64,000 nt of DNA from Erythroxylum novogranatense (GCA_029891385.1 CM057229.1:5365001-5429000), one strand, 5' to 3'. Positions 51,960 through 63,584 are shown, counted from the stretch's first letter. Translations and numbers: made by a program. The notes: generated by a model from the sequence alone, not told the origin.

Positions 51960-54270
51960 ACCTGTGAGGAAGAAGAGTTAAGACGTCAATCTGTGTTCTG
52001 GTGTTTACTTCTGCAATACGCTATTGGCAGTGTTGATTTTGATGAAGTACAAACAATGATGAAAAAGGAGAGGATGAAAACAAGACGCAAGTTGAAAAGC
52101 AGACGCAAGTTGAAAAGTAGATAGAAGCAAAAGCAGACGCAAGTTGCAGTCCTCATGTTTAGTTAGTTCTGCAATACGTTAACGTATGAATTGAAACGTC
52201 AATCTCTGTTCTGATCTACTAATTGAAAACTCAATCTACGCGACAGAATAAATCTGTGCACTTAAAAAGGACGAGATTGTTAAGTCAAAACGAAATAATG
52301 ATGAAAAAAAACACGCGGAACCTATTGAAAAGGATATTAAGTCAAAATGACTTGAGTTTTATGATTTTAATGAATAACAAACGAAGTACAAAAACAGACG
52401 AAGTAGAAAAACAGACGCAGAATGCAAAAGCATAAATAATACGTTGACTTCGACTCTTCGCACTTCGTCTGCTTTTCAAGTTCACCTAAATATGAATTAA
52501 TTGTCCAAAAAATATTCGCCTTCGGTTTTGATTTTATGATATATTTAACCATGTTCAGATTTCGTCTGATTTCCCTGAACCCTTCTTCACTTAATGGTTT
52601 AACGAAGATGTGCACCCATTGATACTGTGTTTCAACGAACCGTGCGTTTCCGAAAACACATTAGAATTGCATGACTTAATGCAAGAAATGGGAAACATTT
52701 GAGCTTTCTTTTTTACAAAAACCTTTGTGATTAAATGCGCTTTGTGCTTCGTCTGCTTTTTGTTCAGATAAATGCCTTTTAAATGCGTAGGCGGAGTCAA
52801 AACAGACGATGGAAAGGATACGAAAGCAGTTCTAGTCATCTTCTTCTTGCGAAAAATAGAAAATGATTGTAGAAGCTCAACCTGTGAGGAAGAAGAGTAA
52901 ATGGAAGCAATGACACTAATTTCCAAAGAAGAGAAAATAATTGCAAAAAGTCAACTCGTCGGGAGTAGCGAATCGAAATCTATCACCTATGAATTGAAAC
53001 GTCGACCTGCTTACGGTTTGGTAAAAATTATGTCGCTCTCACCTATGAATGAAAACGTCAATCTCTGTTCTCCTGTTTACTTCTGCAATACGCTATTCGC
53101 AGCGTTGATTTTGATGAAGTACAAACAATGATGAAAAAGGAGAGGATGAAAACAAGACGGAAGTTAAAAAGGCGGAAGTTGAAAACAAATGGAAAAGAAA
53201 GAAAATAATTGTAGAAGGTAAACCATCAGAGTAGCAGGATACCAAAGCAGTTCTAGTCATCTTCTTCTTGCGAAAAACAGAAAATGATTGTAGAAGGTCA
53301 ACCTGTCAGGAAGAACAGTAAATGGAAGCAATGACACTAATTTCCAAAGAAGAGAAAATAATTGCAGAATGTCAACTGTCGAGAGTAGCAGTCGAAATCT
53401 ATCACCTATGAATTGAAACGTCGACCTACTTCTCGGTTTGGTAAAAATAATGTGGCTCTCACCTATGAATTCAAACGATAGAAGCAAAACCGCATTTAAA
53501 GCAAAAGCGGCATTTAAAGCAAAAGGAGACGTAAGTTACGCAAAAGTACACGAAGCAAACCATGCGTGAATTAGAATCATTTTGAGTTAGTCACAAAACT
53601 CAATTGAATAAGCGGTTCTTTCAAGATTCAAGCAATCTCTGTTCTGGTCATCTTCTTCTTGCGAAAAACAGAAAATGATTGTAGAAGGTCATCCTGTCGG
53701 CAAGAAGAGTCAAGGGAAGCAATCGCACTAATTTCCAAAGAAGATAAAATAATTGTAGAAGGTCAACCTGTCAGGAGTAGCAGGTGAGAAATCTATCATG
53801 TATGAATTGAAACGTCAATCTCTGTTCTGGTCCTCTTCTTCTCTTTGCAGTCCTCATGTTTGGTTATTTCTGCAATACGTTAACGTATGAATTGAAACGT
53901 CAATCTACGCTCGTCTACTTACGCAATACGCTATTGGCGATTTGAGATTATTATAGCGGCTAGAAGATTGCACCTATTAATTGAAAACTCAATCTACGTG
54001 ATGAGAAAATCATGCACTTAAAAGGACGACATTGTTAAGTCAAAGCGAAATAATGATAAAAAACACACGGAAACTATTAAAAGCATATTAAGTCAAAATG
54101 ACTTGAGATATATGATTTTAATGAATAATGACGAAGAAAAACAGACGAAGTACAATAATGATTTAAGTAGAAAACCGCATGAGAATGCAAAAGGATAAAT
54201 AATACGTTGACTTGACTCTTGACACTTCGTCGCTTTTCAAGTTCACCTAAATATGAATTTATTGTCCTAA
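51960..54270. repeat. Mosaic of LTR-derived repeats with a ~400-bp triplicated segment
   Basis: A segment beginning GAAAATGATTGTAGAAG (about 52858, 53278 and 53678) and running through CACTAATTTCCAAAGAAGA to ATGAATTGAAACGTC occurs three times, about 410 bp apart. The GAATTGAAACGTCAATC and TCTGCAATACGCTATTGGC words recur at about 52000, 52190, 53060, 53810 and 53930. LTR heads (TTAAGTCAAAATGACTTGAG) occur at about 52339 and 54088. No gene. Confidence 0.65.
52553..52650 (-). pseudogene. Copia RNase H C-terminal tail fragment
   Basis: The minus strand reads VETQYQW, then [20 protein letters not shown], matching the end of copia RNase H in the intact element (40090-40170). It is flanked by LTR-like repeats, again an RNase H tail without the rest of pol. 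Orientation is opposite to units 1-3. Confidence 0.7.
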
Positions 54271-55254
54271 AATATTAGGCTTTCGTTTGATTTGATAATA
54301 TATTTAACCATGTTGAGCTTTGATGTAGTTCGTCATTTCGTCACTTCATCCAAGGAAATTGAACTTGCGTGCGCCTTTTGATTAAATGCGCTTTTAGGCT
54401 TCGTCTGCTTTTTGTTCAGATCGTCCGCTTTTAAATGCATCTTTATGTCTTCGTCGACCTTTGTATTCTCCGTGTGTATTGTTAACTTCGTCTACTTTTG
54501 AGACGTCGTAACAATGTATTTAAGTAGAAAACTGACGGAGAATGCAAAAGCATAAATAATACGTTGACTTCGACTCTCCACACTTCGCCTTTTCAAGTTC
54601 ACCTAAAAATGAATTTATTGTCCTAAAAATATTAGGCTTTCGTTTTGATTTTATGATATATTTAACCATGTTGAACTTTGATGTAGTTCGTCACAGCTCG
54701 CCACTTTTGTCACAAGGAAATTGAACTTAAGGCCCGCGCTTTCCGATTAAATGCCTTTTAGGCTTCGTCTGTTTTTTGTCAGACGTCGTCGCTTTTAAAT
54801 GCTGCCTTTATGTCTTCGTCTGACCTTTGTATTCTCCCTGCGTATTGTTAACTTCGTCTACTTTTTGAACTCCGTCTATATTGATAACTTGGTCAACTAT
54901 TTTAGCACGAAGCGATATGTATAGTTACCATATTATGCTATCTAATATTACAATTCTTCAAATGGCAACATGAAACTTTTTCATCTCCGTCTATATTGAT
55001 AAGTTGGTTAACTTTTTCAACTCCATCTATTTTTAACTTCGTCTACTTTGCCTACTCCGTCTGTTTTTCTCTTCCTCGTCCGAAAACAAATCACCTCCGA
55101 ATTAAGAAGCGAGCGAAAGTAAAAAACATAAAACTTTACAAAGCGATATAACACATTCTTGAAAAATAGCACGAAGCGAAATGTGCAGTTACTATATTAT
55201 TCATATCTGCAATACGTCTTCTAAAACTTAATGACTACAAGAAAATCTTGGTGA

Positions 55255-55375
55255 ACACATTAACAATCTTCCTATTGCATCACAAGTAGCTGCTATATCA
55301 ACATAGACTAACGATGAATGTACTCATATCCAAGTCTCCACTACGCCTTCTTTGTTCCAGGCATCCTATTTCACA
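55255..55375 (+). pseudogene. Helitron Rep-gene N-terminal fragment, copy 1
   Basis: Reads NNLPIASQVAAI, a stop, then HIQVS, which parallels the LPTTSQVAA...HIQVS segment of the Helitron gene at about 50135-50245 (minus strand). About 90 bp of nucleotide similarity, including CATCACAAGTAGCTGCT and CTCATATCCAAGTCTC. The usual plant Helitron N-terminus has LPxxSQVAA here. Confidence 0.6.
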
Positions 55376-56079
55376 TTAAAGTAGATGAACCTCTCCTTTG
55401 AAATGGCAGGAAAAGCAGACGATGGAAAAACAAGCGAAAACAAATCACAAGGAAATTGAACTTGCGTGCCTTTACGATTAAATGCCTTTTTAGGCTTCGT
55501 CTGCATTTTGTTCAGATCGTCCGCTTTTAAATGCATCTTTATGTCTTCGCCTAACCTTTGTATTCTCCACGTATTGTTAACTTCGTCTACTTTTGAACTC
55601 CGCCTATATTGATAACTTGGTCAACTATTTTAGCACGAAGCGATATGTATAGTTACCATATTATGGTATCTAATATTACAATTCTTCAAATGGCAACATG
55701 ATACTTTTTCATCTCCGTCTATATTGACAAGTTGGTTAACTTTTTCAACTCCATCTATTTTTAACTTCGTCTACTTTGCCTACTCCGTTTGTTTTTCTCT
55801 TCCTCGTCTGTCTTTTCAATTAGAACGAAGCGATATGTGCAGTTACCTTATTATGTTATCTAATATCACAATTCTTGAAATGGCAGAAAAAGCAGACGAT
55901 GGAAAAACAGGCGAAAGCAAATCACCTCCGAATTAAGAAGCGAGCGAAAGTAAAAAACATAAAACTTTACAAAGCGATATATCACATTCTTGAAAAATAG
56001 CACGGCGAAATGTGCGATTACTATATTATTCATATCTGCAATCGCCTTCTAAAACTTTATGACTACAAGAAAATCTTGG

Positions 56080-56205
56080 TGAACACATTAACAATCTTCC
56101 TATTGCATCACAAGTAGCTGCTATATCAACATAGACTAACGATGAATGTACTCATATCCAAGTCTCCACTACGCCTTCTTTGTTCCAGGCATCCTATTTC
56201 ACATT
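56080..56205 (+). pseudogene. Helitron Rep-gene N-terminal fragment, copy 2
   Basis: Duplicate of the fragment at 55255-55375, carried by the ~830-bp tandem duplication. Confidence 0.6.
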
Positions 56206-56219
56206 AAAGTAGATGAACC

Positions 56220-57340
56220 TCTGCTTTGGCAGAGGAGTTCCTTTCTGACATGATAAAAAGAGATGTACAAGGAAAGAGGATGTCGGTGATGAAGTAGCAG
56301 CTTTGAAATTCATGATAAATCTGCTGTAGCAGCTTTACAATTTATCACAAATCTCCTTATATCCAACTCTGCACTAGGCCTTCTTTGTTTGACGCACTCT
56401 TTTTCAGAAGTCTCGACTACATCTTCTGTATTCGAGCCATCTGTCTTACCCATGGCAACATGATAAATCTCGTCATATCCAAGTCTGTTGTAGCCGAACA
56501 ACAACAGTGGACAGCAACAACAGTCAACGGCAACAACAACGAAAGTGGGGAAACATCTGTACACACCAAAACAAAAAAAGCATCTGCAAATCGAGACGAT
56601 GAGATAACAAGATCCGACGTGCAGTAACTGAACAACCTTATGCTAGGTTAACGTGCTAGCTCAGATTAAAGTAGATGAGAAAGAGGATGCGAGTGGTGAA
56701 GTAGCAGCTTTGCAATTTATGATAAATCTCCTCATCTGTACACAACAAAACAAAAAAAGCTTTAAGAAGATTTACAGACGATGCGGTTACAACATCTTCT
56801 GTATTCGAGCCATCTGTCTTACCCATGGCAACATGACAACACGATAAATCTCGTCATATCCAAGTCTGTGTGAGATTTAACAACAACGATCGGCAACAAC
56901 AACGAAACTCAAGAATCGAACAACCTTATGCTAGTTAACGTGCTAGCTCAGTTAAAGTAGATGAGAAAGAGGATGCTGGCGGTGAAGTAGCGACTTTGCA
57001 ATTTATGATAAATCTCCTCATCTGTACACAACAAAACAAAAAAAACTTTAAGAAGATTTACAAGTAAAGAACAACTGCAAACAGAGACGATACACCAACA
57101 ACAGCTACAACAACCACAGCTAGAATGGAAAAAGCACAGGAAAGCAATGGCGGTCTATTTTCGCTCTTTAAATAGTCAGAAGCGCGCCAACCTTATGCTA
57201 GGCGTCACGTGCTGATTGTCTCGACACCAACAACACTACGACAACCACAGCTAGAATGGAAAAAGCACAGGAAAGTAATGACGGAGAGGAAAAACAAAGA
57301 CAGAGATCTATTTTCGCTCTTCGCTCTTTAAATAGTCATC
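56220..57340. repeat. Further tandem duplications with Helitron-derived words
   Basis: GAGCCATCTGTCTTACCCAT at 56431 and 56806; CAACCTTATGCTAG at 56632, 56928 and 57190; a 50-bp segment around CACAGCTAGAATGG at 57115 and 57248. ATAAATCTCnTCATATCCAA words occur at about 56340, 56460, 56718, 56838 and 57005. No gene. Confidence 0.65.
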
Positions 57341-58654
57341 ATGCGCGCCAGTGACAAACCGCTCGAGAAGATTGCGTGCATATCTAGACAAAATGACAAA
57401 ATATTTAGGTCGAAGATTGCGTGTATATTTCAATAAATGTAAGAAAGATTGCGTGTATATTTCAATAAATGAAGAAAGAGAATGTAAGTCGTTAGATTAA
57501 ATGGACGGCTGGGATGGATTGCGTGGTCGTCCATCCGGTCGCTCTTAGTATATATACTTAATGATCGTGCAATGATTCAAATTGCTTTATACTTCAAATT
57601 CCAAGAAGATCAGAAGACATGTTAACTTTCAAATGGCTATTGATTTGATTTTATTTAGGAGATGATCCACTCGAAGAGGGAACTTTGGCATTAGTTTATT
57701 GATTTCTTTTGGTATAAGGATCATCAGGTTTTGATTAATTTATTGGTTTGTTTTTTTTATATATCCGTTTGATTCAATTTTTGGAGGGTTAATAGATTTT
57801 TTTTTACCGTAAAAGCTTTTTTTTAAAAAAGTATTTGGTTGTAAAATAAAAAGTAGTTATTTAGTATATATAACTTTTTAGCAACCAAAATATAGTTTTT
57901 AGAAAGCTTAAATTTAAAACTTTTCAAAAAATATTTTTAGTCACTTTTGTTCTTATGTTTTACCCATAATTTCTACAATACCCATAAACTCATCTTTACG
58001 TTTATTTTATGATTTATATAATATTATTTGGCATTTTATATGTTTTAATATTTAATTTTGATAGTAATTTTAATTATATTATAATTTATATAAAAGATTT
58101 GATTAGATACATTTTATTTATGTTTTATATGGTTTAAAATTATATAATAATTAATATATTGTACTTTGTATATTGATTAATATACTTTAAATAATTTTAT
58201 ATGCATAAATAATTTTTATTACAAAATAAAATATAGTTAAAATTAATAAAAATATTTTTATTTTATGTTACCAAACAATCCATTTTATGAAGATCTTTCA
58301 AAAAGTTGTTTTTTAATTAACACTCAAACAATGAAAAGTTTTTCTAAAAAGTTCTATCGACAAAAATCTACTAATAAAAATTCATTTGATATAAGCCCAT
58401 TTCTATTGACAAAATTTACTAATAAAAATTTATTTGATATAATTCTATCCAAATAAGCTATTAATCTAATAGAAACTAGATCGAAAATTTTAGTAATTTA
58501 TTTGTCTGTCAAGAAAATTTTAAAATCGCCCAACGACATGCTTAATTTGTTCAAGAGTTTGTTTATCAGCACATTCTATGATCTCTGTTTATTAAATTCA
58601 TAATTAATCTTTGACAGTAATGTGTAAACAAGAAACGAAACGAATTAATCTTTA
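57340..58654. other. Intergenic, AT-rich to the right
   Basis: 57360-57480 has two copies of ATTGCGTGTATATTTCAATAAATG. 57740-58600 is AT-rich with nothing recognisable. An open frame at 58265-58456 is Asn/Lys/Phe-rich and looks accidental. Confidence 0.4.
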
Positions 58655-58703
58655 TTACTTAGATGCAGCCGAACTGCTTTTAACATCACTACAGCTTTCG
58701 GTA
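58655..58703 (-). other. Possible last exon of an unidentified gene
   Basis: On the minus strand a good acceptor-like TTTGTGTTGTAG precedes a frame reading TESCSDVKSSSAASK and a stop, with AATAAA directly after. The Ser/Ala/Lys-rich ending is protein-like but short and unassigned. The putative intron would hold the Harbinger-type MITE at 58759-59712. Chance occurrence is quite possible. Confidence 0.2.
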
Positions 58704-58758
58704 CCTACAACACAAAGCCACTAGAAATACAACACACTGACACATAACAAAGCACTTA

Positions 58759-59712
58759 GGTCCCGTTTGGTTGACACGGATTATTGCCAGGGAAAGTAAT
58801 TTTTTTTCTAAAATTTAAATTATTATGTTTGGTTTGTTTTTTTAGTAGTTAGGAAAATAAAAAATTTCCTAATTTAAGAAAAATAGTGGTACTTTCCTTG
58901 GATTATAAATTCCAACACTCCCTTGGTATTTAAATTAATTTCTCCAGAAATTTAATCTAAAAAATACATTAGACAATTTAACTATTCCTTCTCTCTCAAC
59001 TCTGCGATTTTAAAATATATAAATTTTAAATAAATTTTGATTTAATAATTAAAATATATAAAATAAATATTAGTTTATAAATAATAATTTTAAATTATTT
59101 ATTTTTAAAATAAATATTTTATTAACACTTTATTAATAAATATTATATAAAATATTAAAATAAATTTAAATAAAAATATTTTGTAAGTTTTATTTAATTT
59201 ATAATTATTATTAGTAATAAAAATATTTATTATTATTTTAAAAACAAAATTAAAAATTTACAATAATTATAAAAGTTGAAATAAATAAAATAACTAATTA
59301 AAAACTTTGAAAAATGGGGAAGGAGAGATAAGAGAGGGAGGAAATTTTAAAATTTTTGAAAATTTTACAAAAATCTCCATATTTTAAAAATTTCCAGATC
59401 ATTTGGTATTTAGATTTTAAATATTTATGCTTAAAAGTTTCAATCGACAAACTTCAGGTTCATATTTTCCCTTATCTAACGATTTAAATTTTTATTTTGT
59501 TTGTAGGGATATAATTGGAAACATAAGTTAAAATTAAATTACATTGTATAAAATACTGTTACATACCAAACGCTATAATAAGAATCCACCCAACTTTTTT
59601 ATTAGAATTCTTATAAATATCCAAACATGTGAATATATTTACTTTCCATAGATTTATTTTTCAAAAAATTATATTCCAAATTTACTTTACTTTCCCGCCA
59701 ATCAAACGGACC
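58759..59712. mobile_element. Harbinger/Tourist-type MITE (954 bp)
   Basis: Terminal inverted repeats GGTCCCGTTTGGTTG (left) and, read inwards, GGTCCGTTTGATTGG (right). A 3-bp TTA target duplication lies at 58756-58758 and 59713-59715, the PIF/Harbinger signature. Subterminal GGGAAAGTAA is present at both ends. The interior is AT-rich with no transposase, so it depends on a relative elsewhere. Confidence 0.8.
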
Positions 59713-59865
59713 TTACGGGGGACTATTTCCTGCGAAAAGGAAAGGAACACTGTAAAGGAAGAAAAAAAAAAAAAACGCAGGCACACACGTCAAGTTTCCA
59801 ACGTCACATGATGATTACACTACTTGTGACATGCCCAGTCGTGTACTGTGAGAGTCTGGTCTACT

Positions 59866-60193
59866 CTATTTGATGGCATAAGCCCGTGTCAGAACGTATT
59901 TAATGAGATCACCAAACTCATCTTCGCCTATATAACCATCTCCATTTGCATCCGCATGTTGAAGAGCCCTCCAAGCTCGCCAGCACGGCAGATGCGAACA
60001 TAGGCTAGCAAAAGCGTTCATTGAGCTCTTGCTTGCTAAGACGACCGTCTCGGTTGGTGTCGTAGCGCTTGAATGTGTCCCTCAATTGTTGTTCTGTGTA
60101 TTGGACAGACACTGACTTGAGGTCGGATTTGGCACCCCGAGTCATGGGGTTGCTTTTATCTATTCCTCTCGTGCATAAGAAGCTCGTAGACAT
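59866..60193 (-). CDS. Two-EF-hand calcium-binding protein (calmodulin-like), one frameshift
   Basis: Start chosen at MSTSF (60191-60193): a TATA box at 60309-60316 predicts transcription from about 60280, which excludes ATGs further upstream. The protein would be 108 residues. EF-hand 1 loop is DTNRDGRLSKQE (60026-60061), residues 45-56. EF-hand 2 loop is DANGDGYIGEDE (59917-59952). Both have Asp at 1, Asn at 3, Asp at 5, Gly at 6 and Glu at 12, so both should bind calcium. The N-terminal ~35 residues are variable and polar. An extra base near 60015 shifts the frame and gives a premature TAG; without it the frame is open to the stop at 59866-59868 and the length is an exact multiple of three. 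Function is presumably calcium sensing; the target is unknown. It may be a recent pseudogene or carry a sequence error. Confidence 0.75.
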
Positions 60194-60308
60194 ATTATCC
60201 AACAAGCGAGGGTTGTGTTTGTGTTGTGTTCGAGGTGACGAAGGTTTATGAGACGAAAATTGGAGTACTGATAGTTTTGTTGCTGTGGGATACCTGAGGA
60301 TCATGGGG

Positions 60309-60318
60309 TTTATATAGA
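60309..60318 (-). promoter_or_regulatory. TATA box of the EF-hand gene
   Basis: Minus strand CTATATAAAC, about 116 bases upstream of the chosen ATG, giving a 5' leader of about 85-90 bases. Confidence 0.6.
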
Positions 60319-60339
60319 GCCAACGCTTTAAGTACAACT

Positions 60340-61459
60340 AGTTTTCTCTTCCAGGGTCTGATCGGATATCTGAGTTGTGCTTATTCAGTCTTATCTGAAA
60401 AGACTCTCTGATGCTTTAGTGCAAGCCTAAATCTTCCCTATGGATAGGGACCTTTATTTTCTTCTGTTTAGTAACATACACTGGAGTTAAGAAGAGAAAT
60501 ACAACATGGACAAATTAATAAAATGATTAAAATTTGAATTAATTTTACAAGTTTAACAAGAAAATTGACTAATTTTGATTTTAATTTAAAATTTTATGAT
60601 TCAATTTGTTTTAATAAATTTATTATTAAACATTCATCAGTCTACTAATTTTCATAAATCAATAGATTTTATAAACTAAAATAAATTAATTAATTTTTGT
60701 TTATTAATTTTAATTAACATTTAATTTTTTATAAATAAAATAATGTTCTTCAATTATATTTCAAATTTATTTTATCTTTGACCCATTTTATAACATAACT
60801 TTTGATCTTTTAATTATTAACGGAGACTATTATTTAATAATAACTATCATTTTATAAAATAATGACTTTCAAATGTGGGTGCCTACCATCTTTAAGACTT
60901 TAACACCTTTAGTAGGTAGTCCCACAAACTAAAATCAATGTTCATCCATTGATTTTAACTTCTTGTTAATTTGTAAAATATTTATTTAAAATAAGTAATT
61001 TGGAATTATTGTATGCATTAAATCATTGTTTTATTTGTATGAAATTATATATAGTATACACCTATCCAAGGTTTTGGATAGATATATATATAATCTTGGG
61101 AAAATGATTTAGGACCATATCCGAGAAATTGACTCGTATCTCTATTAAGAAAGTCGCCCAAAGCAAATATCTGGTGAGAACCCACTGGTCTTCCAAAGTA
61201 GAACTTACGGATATATTATAAGATTTTTAAAATAAATATTGTGGTTAGAATTTTAATTGATTGTATTTTAAATAAATATTCATTTATTATTACGTAAAAT
61301 TTAAAATCTACCAAATAATTGGCGACTTTTATAAATTCACCTTTTGAAATTAAACTTAAATAACATTATAGTTCAAAAAATTAATTAAGTAGGAAGTGCC
61401 ATTATATTCCCCAATCATCTACTCTATATTCTGGTTCTTCTCTAATCTCTATACTTAAT
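60340..61459. other. AT-rich intergenic sequence
   Basis: Upstream region of the EF-hand gene at its left end. 60480-60880 is AT-rich. 61000-61200 is moderately complex (TATCCAAGGTTTTGGATA palindrome near 61063). No gene recognised. Confidence 0.5.
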
Positions 61460-62515
61460 TGTTAGAATATATTTTATATATTTTTTATTTGATTTTAGCA
61501 TTTTAAATTGGACATAAGAATTTGTATATGCCTTGAAGATTGCACTGTCACATGTAGGATTTGTTATATGCCTTGAAAATTGCATTGCCACATGTCCCTA
61601 TATCACTGTAGAAGTTTTTCTTTAATATACATTCTATTTTCGGTGGTATCTTAATACTTGAAGATTATCCACATATAAGCATATCTCCTTATTATGGAAG
61701 GAGTCTAGTTGTACACGTATGTTGAAAACAATCTGCGATGTGGTTTTCTCTTGGGGTTTGACGCATGTGTGAATAATATAGAGAAGAGGTTGTGTGAGTC
61801 AAAAAAATTCCACAAGGGTTTTATTGTTTTTCCGAGGTTGCGATTTTTTTGGGTTGAAAAACGTTGTCTTCTTTGTGAATATGGAGTCTGATGGTTTTAT
61901 GTATTTTTGAATCTTCTAGTTTTTGTGGGACAGCTCTTTATCTGTGTGTTTTTGTGTGAGTTATTGGTGAACAGAATTTGTGTGAGGCTGCTGCGTATGA
62001 CTGAAGGCTACGCACTTTTGACTCACTATTTATAGTCAATGAGCAGTTCACGTGTGTCATCTTTGGTGAAATGATTTTCTGGGTCTTTGAAGAAATTTAT
62101 TGGTGGTTGTACATAGAGGAGCTAGAGTTAATGATTGTGTGATTTGACGATGTTGCAACCAGATCTTATTGTTGAAGAATTTTAGATTTGGGAAATTATC
62201 TTTTCCTGTTTATTTATTATTATTTTTGAGTGAAAATAGTTAGATAAATCCTCTGACGAGGTTAACACTAATTGGTCGTGTTATCGGGTATGAATCTTTC
62301 GTGGGTAGTTAGGTTGTGACATAGTTACAAAGATTAAGAGGTTAGATTAATCTTGTGTAATTTTGTTAAATTACAGTGAAAGTAATTAATCTGGGTGAGG
62401 GCCCCGTAGACGTAAACAAAGTGTGCCGAACTGCGTTATCAAATTTCGATGTCTTTACTATTTTGCGTTTGTGTGATTTATAGTCTGCGAAATTATTAAT
62501 CACTTTGGTTTTTCA
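61460..62515 (+). repeat. 5' LTR of a second copia element (1056 bp)
   Basis: Starts TGTTAGAATATATTTTATAT and ends TTGGTTTTTCA; two bases later a PBS follows, which fixes the right end. A TATTTATAG word near 62020 may be the promoter. No second LTR is in the window, so the left boundary is inferred from the TGTTAGAATAT start only. Confidence 0.6.
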
Positions 62516-62517
62516 AT

Positions 62518-62529
62518 TAGTATCAGAGC
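62518..62529 (+). promoter_or_regulatory. Primer-binding site of the second copia element
   Basis: TAGTATCAGAGC, one mismatch to the initiator tRNA-Met complement TGGTATCAGAGC. Confidence 0.75.
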
Positions 62530-62585
62530 AAGATCACCGATTCAGAACTTTATAGCAAGTTGGTGCAGATCATAGATTTGCAAAC

Positions 62586-62705
62586 ATGGCTACGAGAGAG
62601 GGAGCATCAATCACCAGACCACCACTATTGGATGGATCAAATTATCCATCATAGAAAGCCTGGATGAAATTCTTTATTCAAGCTCAAAGCACAAGAGCCT
62701 GACAT
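62586..62705 (+). pseudogene. Copia gag N-terminus, truncated
   Basis: ATG at 62586: MATREGASITRPPLLDGSNY, then a TAG at 62652 where a Trp is usual, then KAWMKFFIQAQSTRA and another stop. This is the standard start of a copia gag. Homology ends at about 62705, where a gag on the opposite strand begins. Confidence 0.7.
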
Positions 62706-63269
62706 TCAATAGTACATGGTTGTTTCTTGCGATACCAGGCTGACTATCTCTGTATCAATAACAAGGTTAAATACATCAATAATGTTACCTTGTTCATCAT
62801 CACTGCTTTCTTCTTTCTTCACATCTTTGCCTTTTTCTTTCTTCAACTTTCGGCAAAATTTTATGATAAGGTCCTTCTTCTTGCAGTAATGACATTTCAC
62901 ATTTGCATATCTGTTTGACTTTCCTTTATTCTTGTCTCTGGACTTTGAACCTCTAGATTGACTCCTTTCTCTATTTTCTGTAAGCAGAATATCTGAATGT
63001 GATGAAGAGGCGGCATACTGTGATTTACGTCTCATCTCTTCATTTAGTATGCTGCTTTTAACAGACTCCATATTTACTACACCATTTGGTGCAGTATTTG
63101 CCAAAGACACCTTCAAAGTCTCCCAAGACTCTGGTAATGAAGTTAGTACTATTAAAGCAATCACATCGTCGTCAAACTTTATGTCCATCTTTGATAACTG
63201 ATCAATCATTCCTTCCATATTGTTTAAATGATCAGCTACAGAAGTACCCTTTTGGTATTTTACCTGCAT
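62706..63269 (-). pseudogene. Copia gag (UBN2) C-terminal part of a third element
   Basis: 187 open codons: VADHLNNMEGMIDQLSKMD, LPESWETLKVSLAN, a basic KSRDKNKGKSNRY stretch and a knuckle-like CHYCKKKDLIIKFC in which the usual His is Leu and the Gly before it is Asp, so zinc binding is probably lost. An acidic tail follows. It joins the block at 63270-63584. Confidence 0.8.
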
Positions 63270-63584
63270 AATTTTTGTCAGATAAAATAATTTGTTGTTA
63301 CCGGTCTTTGAAGCATACAGCTACTCTAGCTTATTCTACAACGTTCTGGCATGAGTCTCGTTACAAATATAATTGTACACATTATCATCGACAAACTGTC
63401 GAATATAACCACATGCTAGTTCATGCTCAAACTCCAATTCTTCGTTGGACATCTCCTCCGGTTTAGTTGTTGAAAATACCGACAAATGCATCTTTGTAAT
63501 CATCAAGAGATCCTTCATCTTGGTTCGCCATATACTGTAGTTAATATCATTTAAATTGATCATTTTTTTCGTCTTTACCTTCAT
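63270..63584 (-). pseudogene. Copia gag N-terminal part of the third element
   Basis: Open from ATG 63584: NDINYSIWRTKMKDLLMI, FEHELACGYIRQFVDDNVY. The frame continues into the previous entry as LYASKTGNNKLF after two TAG codons, at positions where Trp and another residue would be expected. Point nonsense mutations rather than indels broke this gene. Confidence 0.75.

Larger units (their letters stand above)
54370..56220. repeat. Tandem duplication of about 830 bp
   Basis: About 54560-55390 and about 55400-56220 are collinear in the same orientation with an offset of about 830 bp. They share the ACGAAGCGATATGTATAGTT, AACTCCATCTATTTTTAACT and ATCACAAGTAGCTGCTATAT words. Smaller internal repeats of the CTTCGTCTG/GCTTTTAAATGC type precede them. 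No gene. Confidence 0.75.

Noticed and set aside
58265..58456. 63-codon plus-strand frame
   Set aside because: Asn/Lys/Phe-rich translation of AT-rich DNA with an internal near-repeat; no gene signals.
62727..62918. Hydrophobic plus-strand frame
   Set aside because: It is the antisense shadow of the copia gag on the minus strand.
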